Assembly: GCF_027706725.1 (NCBI RefSeq)
Contig: NZ_JAQFWQ010000015.1
Span: forward strand, 22,426 to 86,425
DNA from: Nocardiopsis endophytica
GTDB taxonomy: Bacteria; Actinomycetota; Actinomycetes; Streptosporangiales; Streptosporangiaceae
Length of the DNA: 64,000 bases
Direction of reading: 5' to 3'
The notes under the pieces are model-generated. The model was not told where the DNA came from. It was given only the letters and a program-made list of their open reading frames with translations, and ran no database searches. Position 1 is the stretch's first letter, and each line of letters begins with the position of its first letter. A program made the position numbers and the translations under genes. This document shows, one piece after another, positions 18,035 to 26,487 of this stretch.

Positions 18035-18523
18035 TCACCCGCCGTCCGCGCCGCTCGCGCCGTCGGACTCCCGCTCCATCCGCTCGAGGACGCGCTCGGA
18101 GACATGGGTGAGCACCACGAGCTCCGCCGGGGTCAGCAGGTCGATGAACAGGCGGCGGACGGTTGCGACGTGGCTGGGGGCGGCGCGCTCGATGGCCTCG
18201 CGCCCCGCGGGGGTGATGGCGATGACGGCCCCGCGCCCGTCCTCGGCGCACGTCTCCCGCACCACCAGGCCGCGCTTGGCCATCCGGGCGATGTGGTGGG
18301 ACATCCGGCTCTTCTCCCACTCCACCGCCCTGGCCAGCTCCTGGAAGCGGACCCGGCCCTCGGGCCGGTCGGTGAGCTCGACCAGGACGACGTAGTCCGC
18401 GCCGGAGAGCCCTGCCGCGGCCTGCACCTGGGCCAGCCGGTCGAGGAGGATCGCGTTCATCCGGACGAAGCCGCGCCAGGCGCGCTGCTCCTCCGGGGTG
18501 AGCCAGTGCGGTGTCTCAGTCAC
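18035..18523 (-). CDS. MarR family transcriptional regulator
   Basis: Dimeric winged-helix regulator of 162 residues. The recognition region is VRFQELARAVEWEKSRMSHHIARMAKRGLV, followed by the wing CAEDGRGAVIAITPAGREAIE; N- and C-terminal helices form the dimer interface. I chose the GTG at 18523 because a longer frame would start inside the operator-like AGTTGACGCATCA (18543-18555). The ribosome site is weak, so the transcript may be nearly leaderless. The operator sequence also occurs before the NmrA-like gene, which suggests autoregulation plus control of that gene. Confidence 0.88.
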   Translation of the reverse strand: MTETPHWLTPEEQRAWRGFVRMNAILLDRLAQVQAAAGLSGADYVVLVELTDRPEGRVRFQELARAVEWEKSRMSHHIARMAKRGLVVRETCAEDGRGAVIAITPAGREAIERAAPSHVATVRRLFIDLLTPAELVVLTHVSERVLERMERESDGASGADGG

Positions 18524-18542
18524 GAACGCCAGTGTACGTGTT

Positions 18543-18555
18543 AGTTGACGCATCA
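18543..18555. promoter_or_regulatory. MarR-type operator before marR
   Basis: AGTTGACGCATCA is identical to 16967-16979 upstream of the NmrA-like gene and lies 20 bp before the marR start, in the position of its promoter. Confidence 0.6.
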
Positions 18556-18714
18556 TGTACATGGTCCCCGTGCGGCCGCCGCCCCGGCGCGCCGAACCCG
18601 CGACCCGGCTCGACCCGGGAGGACCGATCCTGCACCGCGAGGATCACGTCCCGTCCGGGGATGAGCAGTACGGTCGCGAGCGGTCTTCGGAGGGGAGCAG
18701 GCGAACCCCGTGCG

Positions 18715-20208
18715 TCAGCTCCAGGCCTGTCGTTCCTCGCTGCGGGGGTCGTCGACCTGGGACCACTCGGCGTCGATGCGCATCGTGGCCCGGCGCTCGG
18801 TGTCGTAGCGGTCCCAGCCGGGGTCGCCGGTGGCGGCGAACCGGATCCAGGTCGCGTGCATGCGGGCCGCGAGATCCGCGGGGGGCTCGCCGGGGCCGAG
18901 CAGACCGGCGGGGCCCTGCAGCTGCGGCAGGTGCGTGAGATCGAAGACGAAGGGCAGCTCGACCGCGTGCGCGGCGCCGAGTTGTCCGTCCAGGGCGTGC
19001 GAGCGCCAGGCGAACTCGTAGGCGAAGGTCGCGGCCCCGGGGTGGGCGGCATGGGAGCCGGCCAGAGCCCGGCTGCCCGCGCCGAACAGCGCGTCGGTCA
19101 TGATGGCGGAGCGCAGTTCGCCGTAGGGCGCCTCAGGACGTGCCTTGCGGTACGCCTCCACGAGCCGTGCCGGGTCCGGGTGCGAGCGCGCCGCCGTGTC
19201 GTCCACGTCCTCGGCGGTCGAGGAGGCGTACCTGTCCACGGGGACCAGGTAGAGGTGGCCCTCCTCCGTGTTGGTCCCGACGAGCAGGTCGACGGCGGAG
19301 CCGTGCCCGGCCGCGACGGATACGGCGGGCTGCGTGTCCAGGACCAGGCTGAACGGGCTGAGGCCGATGAGCGGGTCGCGGTGGGTGGCGGTCTGCAGGT
19401 CGATGCCCGCGAGCTCGGCGGCGGCCTCCACAAGACGCTCATCGGAGATCTCCGCGAAGGCGTCCACGTGCGGTTCGACCCCCAACACCCCGGTGGCCGC
19501 GGCGGTGACGCGGGCGGCCTGCTCGGTGGTGAACGCGCCCAGGCCGCTGCCGCTCTGCACGATCGCCCTGCGGAACAGTCCCGCGGCCTCCGCGGTGGCG
19601 AGGACGCCGCCGACGACGGTGGCCCCGGCAGACTGGCCGAAGAGCGTGACGTTGTCCGGGTCACCGCCGAACGCGTCGATGTTCTCCCGCACCCAGCGCA
19701 GTGCGGTGACGACGTCGAGCAGGCCGCGGTTGGCGGGGGCCCCGGGGAGGTCGAGGAACCCGGCGATGCCGAGCCGGTAGTTGAGGGTGACGAGGACGAC
19801 GCCGTCGCGGGCGAAGGCGGAGCCGTCGTACAACGCGGACCGTGTCGAGCCGGCGACGAATCCGCCGCCGTGGACGAACACCATCACGGGCAGGCCGCCC
19901 TGCGCGGCGGCGGGCGTCCACACGTTGACGGTGAGGTAGTCCTCGCCTCGGCTCCATCCGGTGCCGAAGTAGGGGGACATGTCGATGCTGCCGAGCTTGC
20001 GCTCGGACTGCGGCGCGTTGGGGCCGGGCACGGTGGCGTCCCGTACACCGTCCCAGGGCTCGTGCGGCCGCGGCGGCGCGAACCGGCCTGCGCCCACGGG
20101 AGGGGCGGCGTAGGGGATGTTCAGGTAGGCGGCGGTGCCGCCGTCACGGCGCAGGCCGCGGACGGCTCCCTGCGCGGTGGTCACGACGGGTTCGGGGTGG
20201 TGGCTCAT
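18715..20208 (-). CDS. Type B carboxylesterase (alpha/beta hydrolase)
   Basis: Cytoplasmic carboxylesterase of 497 residues in the p-nitrobenzyl-esterase/cholinesterase family. The oxyanion loop is HGGG (residues 113-116) and the nucleophile elbow is FGQSAGA with Ser193. EDYLTVNVWTP is the family's second signature. No signal peptide. Start ATG 20208 fits the family's usual N-terminus (VVTTAQGAVRGL). The MBL-fold gene ends 41 bp upstream on the same strand, so the two are probably an operon, perhaps degrading an ester or lactone; the natural substrate is unknown. Confidence 0.92.
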   Translation of the reverse strand: MSHHPEPVVTTAQGAVRGLRRDGGTAAYLNIPYAAPPVGAGRFAPPRPHEPWDGVRDATVPGPNAPQSERKLGSIDMSPYFGTGWSRGEDYLTVNVWTPAAAQGGLPVMVFVHGGGFVAGSTRSALYDGSAFARDGVVLVTLNYRLGIAGFLDLPGAPANRGLLDVVTALRWVRENIDAFGGDPDNVTLFGQSAGATVVGGVLATAEAAGLFRRAIVQSGSGLGAFTTEQAARVTAAATGVLGVEPHVDAFAEISDERLVEAAAELAGIDLQTATHRDPLIGLSPFSLVLDTQPAVSVAAGHGSAVDLLVGTNTEEGHLYLVPVDRYASSTAEDVDDTAARSHPDPARLVEAYRKARPEAPYGELRSAIMTDALFGAGSRALAGSHAAHPGAATFAYEFAWRSHALDGQLGAAHAVELPFVFDLTHLPQLQGPAGLLGPGEPPADLAARMHATWIRFAATGDPGWDRYDTERRATMRIDAEWSQVDDPRSEERQAWS

Positions 20209-20230
20209 TTCTGGCGCCTCTCCGCGGGCT

Positions 20231-20268
20231 TCAGTCCTGCTCGGTGTACTCAGTCCTGCTCGGTGTAC
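20231..20268. repeat. 19-bp tandem duplication at a gene end
   Basis: TCAGTCCTGCTCGGTGTAC occurs twice in direct tandem (20231-20249 and 20250-20268). The second copy holds the last codons and stop of the MBL-fold gene; the first lies just after the stop. It looks like replication slippage. Confidence 0.85.
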
Positions 20269-21164
20269 GGGGTGAAGGGCGCCCAGTCCTTGATGGCGAA
20301 GGCGCTGCCCTCGCGGACGACTTCGGCGGCGCCGTGGCCGCCCAGGTGGGCCGGGATCACGAGGGCGTTGTTGTCGGCGGCCCAGCCCAGCGTCCTGCGG
20401 CGGGTGGCGCGGGATTCGGCGGGGTCCTCGCAGAAGCAGCTGTTGGCGTCCGGTTCGAGGATCTGTACCGGGCTGTGCAGCATGTCGCCGACGAACACCG
20501 CGCGGTCCGTGCCGGAGGTGAGGGTCAGGACGGAGGAGCCCGGCGTGTGCCCGGGGGCGGAGTCCAGGCGCAGGTTCGCGTCGATCCGGTGGCCGTGCTC
20601 CCACAGCCGCGTCTGTCCCGCCTGGTGCACCGGCAGGACGCTGTCCTCGAAGACGTTCTGGTTGCCGCGGCCGAGCAGCGGCCGGTGGCCGTTCTCCGGG
20701 TTCCAGAAGTCGAAGTCGTCCTTGGGCATCAGGTAGGTGGCGTTCGGGAAGGTGGGGACCCACCGCCGCCCGTCCAGGCGGGTGTTCCAGCCGACGTGGT
20801 CGATGTGGAGATGCGTGTTGACCACGATGTCCACATCCTCGGGCCGGACACCGGCCCGGGCGAGGTTGTCCAGGAAGTCCGTTTCGAGGCGGCTCCAGAC
20901 CGGGGCGTAGGGGCGCTCCTTGTGGTTGCCCACTCCGGTGTCGACCAGGATCGTCCTGCCCTCACTGCGCAGCAGCCAGGTCTGGATCGCGGAATTGACG
21001 ATGTTGGTCTCGGAATCCAGGAAGTGCGGGGCCAGCCAGTCGGCGCCGGCCTCCCAGGCTTCCTTCGAACTTCCCGGGAAGAAGGTGTCTGGCGTCATTT
21101 CAACGGGACCGAAGTATTCCCACACCCGGGTGATGGAGACATCGCCGAGGACGATCTGATTCAT
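20250..21164 (-). CDS. Metallo-beta-lactamase-fold hydrolase
   Basis: Binuclear metal hydrolase of 304 residues. The zinc motif HxHxDH is HLHIDH at residues 118-123, followed by the downstream His of APGHTPGSSVL, the Asp of VFVGDMLHSPVQ and the final His in IPAHLGGHGA. The architecture matches the quorum-quenching-lactonase/AttM-type or alkylsulfatase-like branch without a secretion signal. The ATG at 21164 has AAGGGA at good spacing. It is the first gene of a probable two-gene unit with the downstream esterase and is divergent from the LuxR regulator. That context is consistent with degradation of a lactone or ester signal; this is inference. Confidence 0.88.
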   Translation of the reverse strand: MNQIVLGDVSITRVWEYFGPVEMTPDTFFPGSSKEAWEAGADWLAPHFLDSETNIVNSAIQTWLLRSEGRTILVDTGVGNHKERPYAPVWSRLETDFLDNLARAGVRPEDVDIVVNTHLHIDHVGWNTRLDGRRWVPTFPNATYLMPKDDFDFWNPENGHRPLLGRGNQNVFEDSVLPVHQAGQTRLWEHGHRIDANLRLDSAPGHTPGSSVLTLTSGTDRAVFVGDMLHSPVQILEPDANSCFCEDPAESRATRRRTLGWAADNNALVIPAHLGGHGAAEVVREGSAFAIKDWAPFTPYTEQD

Positions 21165-21432
21165 GGATTCCCTTGGAATTCGGAGGTGTTGCTCGACCGT
21201 GGTTTTGCTCAACCGTACGAGCGGCCCCGGCGGGCGCGGTATCCGTCACGTGACTGCCCCTGTGTGTACAGCGGAGGTCGGCGGCCGCATCGCCGCGATG
21301 TCCGTGCGGCGCGCGGCCCCACCTCGTCCACTGCGCCCCGATGCGCTCTGAGTGGCTTCGGGGCCCTCCGGCGGGAGCCGACGCGGCTCTCCCGCGCTAA
21401 TATCAGCGGTATCCTGATTCCCTGGAGCGTCC

Positions 21433-24216
21433 GTGGAGAACAATGGAAATGCTCGTGGGGGCCAGCACTCGACGCGGGGTAATCGTCTGACGCTCGTGGG
21501 CAGAGAAGCCGAGACGGAGGAGATGATCCGGCGTTCCTGCGCTGACCGATCCCACGGCGACGTGCTGATCGTCACGGGTGAACCGGGCGCCGGAAAGAGC
21601 GCGCTACTCGACATTGCGGCCGATCACGCACGGAGCGCGGGCGGCTGTGTACTGCGAGCGGTGGGGAGCGAATCCGAAACATATCTCGGATTCGCCGGCC
21701 TCCATCAGATGCTCCGCCCGGTACTCGGTGCGGCGGAGGGCCTGCCGTCGCGGCAGCGCGCCGCGCTCCGCGCCGTCTTGGGGATCGACGAGTGCGCCGA
21801 AGCCCCCGACGCGATGGTCGTCGGTCTGGCGGTTCTGACCCTGTTGTCGGACCTGGCGGAAACCGCCCCGCTGTTGGTGGTGGTCGACGACGCACAGTGG
21901 ATCGATCGCGGGTCACTGGACGTCCTCTCCTTCGTGGCGCGGCGCGTGGACGGCGAGCCCGTCACGCTCCTGGTCGGAGTCCGCACCGCGGCCGCACTGC
22001 CCGGCTTCGACAAGGGGTACGACCGCCTCGAACTCGGCCCGCTGGACGGCGAGGCGGCCAACCGGCTGCTCGACCAGCAGCCCGCACCACCCACCGGCCG
22101 AACCCGCGTGCGGATCCTCGAGGAGGCGGCCGGCAACCCGCTGGCCCTGGTGGAACTCGCCCACGCCGCTGCGGACCGGCCCTCCGAGGGCAGCGCTGTG
22201 GAGGGCCCACTGCCGGTCACAGACCGGCTGGAGCGGATCTTCGCGGGGCACGCGGCGGACCTGCCGGAACCGACCCGCCGTGTCCTGGTGCTCCTCGCGG
22301 CGGCCGACGCGGTGGACGCACACGCGGCCGCCGCGGGTCTCCCCGAAGCGGACGACAAGGCATGGGAGCCTGCGGACCGGGCCGGCCTCGTACGCCGGGA
22401 CGGAGCCGGGATCTCCTTCCGCCACCCGCTCGCCCGCTCAGCCGTCTACCATTCGGCGTCGTTCGAAGAACGCCGCGGGGCGCACCTCGCTCTCGCGGAG
22501 CTGCTGCGCGAGGAGCCCGACCGCCGCGCCTGGCACCTCGCCGCCGCGACGGTGCGCCCCGACCGGGAGGTGTCGGCCGCCTTGCAGCGGACGGCCGACC
22601 GGGCCCGGCGCCGAGGCGGATTCGCGGCCGCCGCCGCGGCCCAGGAACGCGCCGCGGAGCTCAGCCCCCGCCGCGAGGACCGGGCGCGCCTGCTGGCCGA
22701 GGCCGCCGACACCGCCGTCTTCACCGGTCAGCTCGGCTGGGTGGAACACCTGGCCGCCGCGGTCCGCGAGAGCACCGACGACCCGGCGCTGCTGGGCAGA
22801 GCCGCGCTGGCCACCGGTCGGCTCATGTCTCTGGGCCCCCACCACACGGCAGCGTTCGCCCTGCTCATGCGCGTCGCCGACGAGGAGGCGGACGCCCGGT
22901 CGCCACTCGTGCTCGACGCGCTGGCCGCAGCGGCGGTGGTCCGCTACTACTCGGGCGAGGAGTCCCAGCAGCGGCGGATCCAGAGCCTGGTCTCCCGTAT
23001 GCCCGACGACCCCTCCGGAGCGGCACTGCGCGCATGGGTACTGGCCGTCTCCGACCCCGGCGGCGCGGGAGCGTCCCTCGTACCGGAGCTGCCCGGGCTC
23101 ATCGCCGAGGCCGAGGGGGACGCGCGGCGCCTGACCGCGCTGGCCATCGTCGCCTGGCTGCTCGACCAGACCACCCTCGCCGCCAGGACCTTCGACGAGG
23201 CGTTCGACCGGTGGCGGGCGCACGGCCCGCTCCCGGACGGACTGGGATGCGCGGTCGGCTGGACCCGCCTGGAACAGGGCCGATGGGGCGAGGCCCGCTC
23301 GGTGGCGGCCGACATCGCGGCCACGGCATCGGCCGCCGGACTCGACCACGCGGAGGCGTGCGCCCAGGTGCTCGACGCCACGGTGGTCGGCCTGCAGGGC
23401 GACCCGGCCGCCGCACGCCGACTCGCCGGGCGGGCCCTGTCCCTCGTGGATCCGCTGGAGAGCCGCTCCATCGCGGTCTTCGCGGGCCGGGCCCTGGGGA
23501 TGGCGGCCGTGGCCGAGGGCGACTACGACACCGCGTACACACACTTCCGCTCCGCGTTCACCGACGACGGCGATCCCGTCCACTACCACGTCTCCTACAC
23601 GGTCCTGGCCGAGCTGGCAGCGGCGGCCGTCCGCCGCGGGCAGCGGGAACACGCCGCAGTGCTGATGGAACGGTCGGCGCGGCGCCTCGGTGCGGGCATG
23701 TCGGTCCGGGTGGCCGCGCTGATCGACCGGGGCCGCGCCCTGCTGGCGGATCCCGAGCACGCGGAGCCGTTCTTCCAGGCGGCGCTCGCGCGGCCCGCGG
23801 GTGAGCAGTGGCCGTTCGAACGGGCACAGACCCGGCTCGACTACGGGGAATGGCTCCGGCGCCGACGCCGTATCGCCGAGGCCCGTCCACTGCTGAGCAC
23901 CGCCCTGGAAACCTTCCAGCGCCTGGGCGCGCGGCCGTGGATCGAGCGGGCACAGGCAGAACTGCGCGCCGCCGGCATCGAGGTGACCGACGCCGTGCCC
24001 AGCGCCTTCACCGAACTCAGCCCCCAACAACAGCAGATCGTCCAGTTGGCGGCCCGCGGCCTGACGAATCGCGAGATCGGGGAGAAACTGTTCCTGTCAC
24101 CGCGCACGGTCGGCTCCCACCTCTACCGGGTCTTCCCCAAGCTGGGCATCACCGCCCGCACACAACTCCGCGACATGCTCGAGGGCTCCCTGTCGAATAC
24201 CGGAGCCCAGGGCTGA
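21433..24216 (+). CDS. Large ATP-binding LuxR family (LAL) regulator
   Basis: Signal-responsive transcription regulator of 927 residues. An AAA/STAND ATPase occupies the N-terminus: Walker A GEPGAGKS at 49-56 and Walker B LLVVVDDAQWID. A long helical, TPR-like middle follows, and the C-terminus holds a LuxR/GerE helix-turn-helix (LSPQQQQIVQLAARGLTNRE, then SPRTVGSHLYRVFPKLGI). The GTG start follows CTGGAG. The divergent MBL-fold hydrolase and esterase are plausible targets. The DNA changes abruptly to low GC just after the stop codon, marking the edge of the accessory region. Confidence 0.92.
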   Translation: MENNGNARGGQHSTRGNRLTLVGREAETEEMIRRSCADRSHGDVLIVTGEPGAGKSALLDIAADHARSAGGCVLRAVGSESETYLGFAGLHQMLRPVLGAAEGLPSRQRAALRAVLGIDECAEAPDAMVVGLAVLTLLSDLAETAPLLVVVDDAQWIDRGSLDVLSFVARRVDGEPVTLLVGVRTAAALPGFDKGYDRLELGPLDGEAANRLLDQQPAPPTGRTRVRILEEAAGNPLALVELAHAAADRPSEGSAVEGPLPVTDRLERIFAGHAADLPEPTRRVLVLLAAADAVDAHAAAAGLPEADDKAWEPADRAGLVRRDGAGISFRHPLARSAVYHSASFEERRGAHLALAELLREEPDRRAWHLAAATVRPDREVSAALQRTADRARRRGGFAAAAAAQERAAELSPRREDRARLLAEAADTAVFTGQLGWVEHLAAAVRESTDDPALLGRAALATGRLMSLGPHHTAAFALLMRVADEEADARSPLVLDALAAAAVVRYYSGEESQQRRIQSLVSRMPDDPSGAALRAWVLAVSDPGGAGASLVPELPGLIAEAEGDARRLTALAIVAWLLDQTTLAARTFDEAFDRWRAHGPLPDGLGCAVGWTRLEQGRWGEARSVAADIAATASAAGLDHAEACAQVLDATVVGLQGDPAAARRLAGRALSLVDPLESRSIAVFAGRALGMAAVAEGDYDTAYTHFRSAFTDDGDPVHYHVSYTVLAELAAAAVRRGQREHAAVLMERSARRLGAGMSVRVAALIDRGRALLADPEHAEPFFQAALARPAGEQWPFERAQTRLDYGEWLRRRRRIAEARPLLSTALETFQRLGARPWIERAQAELRAAGIEVTDAVPSAFTELSPQQQQIVQLAARGLTNREIGEKLFLSPRTVGSHLYRVFPKLGITARTQLRDMLEGSLSNTGAQG

Positions 24217-24277
24217 ACGGCGAATTATGGGGGCGGTCATTATTGTTACCCCGGATGGTAAATTATAAATGAATACT

Positions 24278-24283
24278 TATAAT
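24278..24283 (+). promoter_or_regulatory. Possible -10 element (TATAAT)
   Basis: An exact TATAAT lies 15-25 nt before the start of the low-GC gene, inside an A/T-rich stretch. No good -35 box is at standard spacing, so this is weak evidence. Confidence 0.35.
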
Positions 24284-24297
24284 GCAGGAAATATGGG

Positions 24298-24834
24298 GTG
24301 AATTGGATGGGGGATGGTGAAAGTAGAGCGGTAGAGTTGGTTGATCGGACTATATGGTTATTGAGTAAGGGGGCATCCTCCGGGGTCTCATCACTCAACT
24401 GGCGCTATAGCCCTTTGGGAGAGACCTTGCAGATTCGGGAGTTGGAAGGACTGGCGGGAGAGCAATACGAAGAGTTTCGGCAACAGGTTAATTCGCTAGT
24501 GGTGAAAGGGCAAAACCCGACCCTGTTGAGAAGGTATATACTGGAATGTTCGAATCGCTTTGAAGAAGCGCCGTCTTCCGGGGCTTGGCAGGCGTGTTGG
24601 AAAAGAAGTGCAATTCAATTCTTCAATGATGAGTATATTTCTCTTGAGAGTGTACTTCCCGGGCTCGCTGAAGGTGACCTGGCCGACATTGATGATGTGA
24701 TTGAGGACATCAAGGATCTGTCTCCGCTGCTCGACTCTGCGGATATACCAGGATGGGCGCCGGCGTCGCATACCTGGTGGTGGTGTCTGTCTGAAGGCGG
24801 AGCTTACATTCCGGACATAATCGCGGAAGATTAG
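24298..24834 (+). CDS. Low-GC hypothetical protein
   Basis: Not recognised. Soluble, 178 residues, acidic C-terminal half (AEGDLADIDDVIEDIKDLSP) and a Trp-rich end (SHTWWWCLSEGG). Its base composition is strikingly lower in GC than every neighbour and codon use includes many A/T-ending codons rarely seen elsewhere in the window, a sign of recent transfer. Either GTG 24298 or ATG 24307 (with GGGGTG 6 nt upstream) could be the start. Its size, acidity and company of other small orphan genes resemble immunity proteins of polymorphic toxin systems, but no domain supports that. Confidence 0.7.
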   Translation: MNWMGDGESRAVELVDRTIWLLSKGASSGVSSLNWRYSPLGETLQIRELEGLAGEQYEEFRQQVNSLVVKGQNPTLLRRYILECSNRFEEAPSSGAWQACWKRSAIQFFNDEYISLESVLPGLAEGDLADIDDVIEDIKDLSPLLDSADIPGWAPASHTWWWCLSEGGAYIPDIIAED

Positions 24835-24941
24835 ATATCGGGCTCCTGGCCCTCCGATCATCTTCCTCATGTAGAAGACTGTAATCGAAATTCCCGAGGC
24901 TCTCCCGCCTCTGGTACGGGCGGTCGGCACTGAGAGAAACC

Positions 24942-25079
24942 ATGTCCCTGCTGGTGAGCGCGCCGCAGGTGACTGTCACGTGGACGTGGGTGGTCGGGCA
25001 CGCTGATGGGGCGGACAAGGTGGAGGTCCCTCGCGGTGGTTCGCCCAGTCGAGGCCTCGACATGACTGACCGCCTCTAA
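24942..25079 (+). CDS. Small hypothetical protein or gene remnant (45 aa)
   Basis: ATG preceded by GAGAGAAAC opens a 45-residue frame ending PRGGSPSRGLDMTDRL. A decayed copy of the PRGGxxSRxL segment is readable at about 25829-25861, so this sequence belonged to a family duplicated in this small area. It may be a real small gene or the tail of a lost larger one. No function can be given. Confidence 0.4.
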   Translation: MSLLVSAPQVTVTWTWVVGHADGADKVEVPRGGSPSRGLDMTDRL

Positions 25080-25109
25080 CGTGGGGGCGTAGCTGGTTCG
25101 GAGGAACCG

Positions 25110-25772
25110 ATGGGGGGACTTCTCAGAGCTCCCGAGCCTGCTGGCTCATGGGAGTGGTTCTTCGATACAGGGAAGGTAGAGGCAGGTTTTGCCGATTCAC
25201 TATCCATGCTGGCGGTGGTTGCCGGGGTCATTCGCCGCCATGGGCTTCTAACGGTCGATGCCGTCGAGATCTGTTGGGAGTATCCTCGGGGTCGGCGTAG
25301 GCCCCGTGATTGGCGGACCGTTCCTGTCTGCGGGGCTGTAGACTCATCCGAGTGCGCTGAGAGCCTCCTTGCCACCCGCCCGGATAGTGACCCCGCCTAC
25401 GCAGAGCTGCTACTGCTGCAGGCGCACGGTAGTGGTACGTGGATTGATGCCCAGGGTGGTGCTCACACGGAGTCCGATCTCCTCCTTGTGGAGACGATGC
25501 CATTGGACGAAAAAGTCGCCGTGGACGTATCTGTTTACCATGACATCTGGGCGCCGCACGCATTCAACGGCGCTCCCCATCCGGAGCTGCACGCCGCCAA
25601 CGCTCCGCGACTTGCAGCGGCGCTTAAGGAGATTGAATCCACGCTGCAGACACCTATAAACCCTGGAGAGGTTACTTATTTCGGTGCTGTGGAGGGGTAC
25701 GGCATAGTTGAGCCCGAGCCGGATGACCTGGATGATGGCTGGGATATCGATAGGACGGACCAGATCGTCTGA
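25110..25772 (+). CDS. Hypothetical protein in orphan-gene cluster
   Basis: Not recognised. Soluble, 220 residues, acidic, with WEWFFDTGKVEAGFADSL at the start and a long acidic tail (EPEPDDLDDGWDIDRTDQ). GGAGGA lies just before the ATG. A degenerate second copy of its C-terminal GYGI(V/S)(E/D)P(E/D)P segment is readable downstream at about 25864-25893, indicating that related genes were once in tandem. The arrangement recalls immunity-gene arrays, which is inference only. The CRISPR array begins about 140 bp downstream in opposite orientation. Confidence 0.72.
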   Translation: MGGLLRAPEPAGSWEWFFDTGKVEAGFADSLSMLAVVAGVIRRHGLLTVDAVEICWEYPRGRRRPRDWRTVPVCGAVDSSECAESLLATRPDSDPAYAELLLLQAHGSGTWIDAQGGAHTESDLLLVETMPLDEKVAVDVSVYHDIWAPHAFNGAPHPELHAANAPRLAAALKEIESTLQTPINPGEVTYFGAVEGYGIVEPEPDDLDDGWDIDRTDQIV

Positions 25773-25827
25773 GGTTGACCCGTTCTCCGATTTGCCTCCT
25801 CCTGGCTACCGGCCATGGTGTGCAGGC

Positions 25828-25911
25828 ACCTCGCGGAGGTTTGTCCAGTCGTGACCTGTGAAGGGGTACGGGATCAGTGATCCTGACCCATTCGAGATCG
25901 TCCCTGGTGGA
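25828..25911 (+). pseudogene. Decayed copies of the neighbouring small genes
   Basis: Two short segments resemble upstream sequence: 25828-25861 reads PRGGLSSRDL and then stop, like the end of the 24942 frame, and 25861-25893 reads GYGISDPDP, like the tail of the 25110 gene. No intact frame remains. They appear to be relics of a tandem array whose right end is now occupied by the CRISPR array. Confidence 0.5.
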
Positions 25912-26090
25912 GGAGCTGTGCCCTTCGGGCTTTGACTCCCTTCGGGCCGCGACGCCTCGCTGCCGAACAGAAGCACTAACGTTATTATGCCCTTCGGGCT
26001 TTGACGTCCTTCGGACCCAGCACGGGATTCCCCAGTTTGTGCTGGGAGAGACCGTTCTTATGCCCTTCGGGCTTTGACGTCCTTCGGACC
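25912..26090 (-). CRISPR. CRISPR array 1 (3 repeats, 2 spacers)
   Basis: Repeats of 37 nt at 26054-26090, 25981-26017 and a degenerate terminal one at 25912-25948; spacers of 36 nt (26018-26053) and 32 nt (25949-25980). On the minus strand the repeat begins GGTCCGAAGGACGTC and ends GGGCATAAGAAC, identical in type to arrays 2 and 3. The leader lies on the right (26091-26270), so the array is transcribed leftward, away from the cas operon. The distal repeat is the most mutated, as expected. Confidence 0.9.
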
Positions 26091-26270
26091 TCTTGCGGAA
26101 TTTCGCGGCACCTGGCCTGCGGCGATCGTGTCCGATTGCATGCGACCATCTCACGGATGCTTCGGTGTCGGGTGATGTACGTCACAAGTCCTGCCTCTGG
26201 GGGCTTGAACTGCGAAAATGCCGTGCACGCGATTATGGATTCTCGACCCCTGGCCGCACCCGCTGTACAT
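26091..26270 (-). promoter_or_regulatory. Leader of CRISPR array 1
   Basis: On the minus strand the 57 nt before the first repeat contain TGCAATCGG, CAGGTGCCG and CCGCAAGAG, all shared with the leaders of arrays 2 and 3. A second block (TCGCGTGCAYGGC and TCGCAGYTCAAG, 26204-26233) is shared with leader 3 at nearly the same distance. It separates array 1 from the divergent cas operon. Confidence 0.75.
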
Positions 26271-26405
26271 GGCGGCGCCGGACATGCCTCCGGCCGCCGA
26301 ATTATCGCATCGACGAGCGCGTGTGTCCATGTGCCCGCCGATTCTGGCCATGTTTCCGTGCATTCGCCCCGCACGCGGAGTCGAGCTTGCTAGCGTTCCC
26401 CTTCC

Positions 26406-26432
26406 CCGCGCCCGCAGGGGCTGCGGGCGCGG
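26406..26432 (+). terminator. Perfect 12-bp hairpin before the cas operon
   Basis: CCGCGCCCGCAG and CTGCGGGCGCGG with a GGG loop, followed by TTTGGTGTTCTT. It has the form of an intrinsic terminator and may insulate the cas promoter, a TTGACA box (26443-26448) just downstream, from upstream transcription. Confidence 0.6.
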
Positions 26433-26442
26433 TTTGGTGTTC

Positions 26443-26474
26443 TTGACAGCGGTAAGACTGTGGCGACCCGATAC
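26443..26474 (+). promoter_or_regulatory. Candidate cas operon promoter
   Basis: An exact TTGACA at 26443-26448 lies 40 bp before the cas6 start; the downstream GATACG region is a poor -10 match and spacing is about 20 nt. Weak but the only promoter-like signal here. Confidence 0.35.
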
Positions 26475-26487
26475 GGGAGGATGGCGA

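Noticed and set aside
26218..26487. Possible 90-residue N-terminal extension of Cas6
   Set aside because: The extension runs through DNA homologous to the other CRISPR leaders and through a hairpin and promoter-like sequence; the GTG at 26488 has its own ribosome site.
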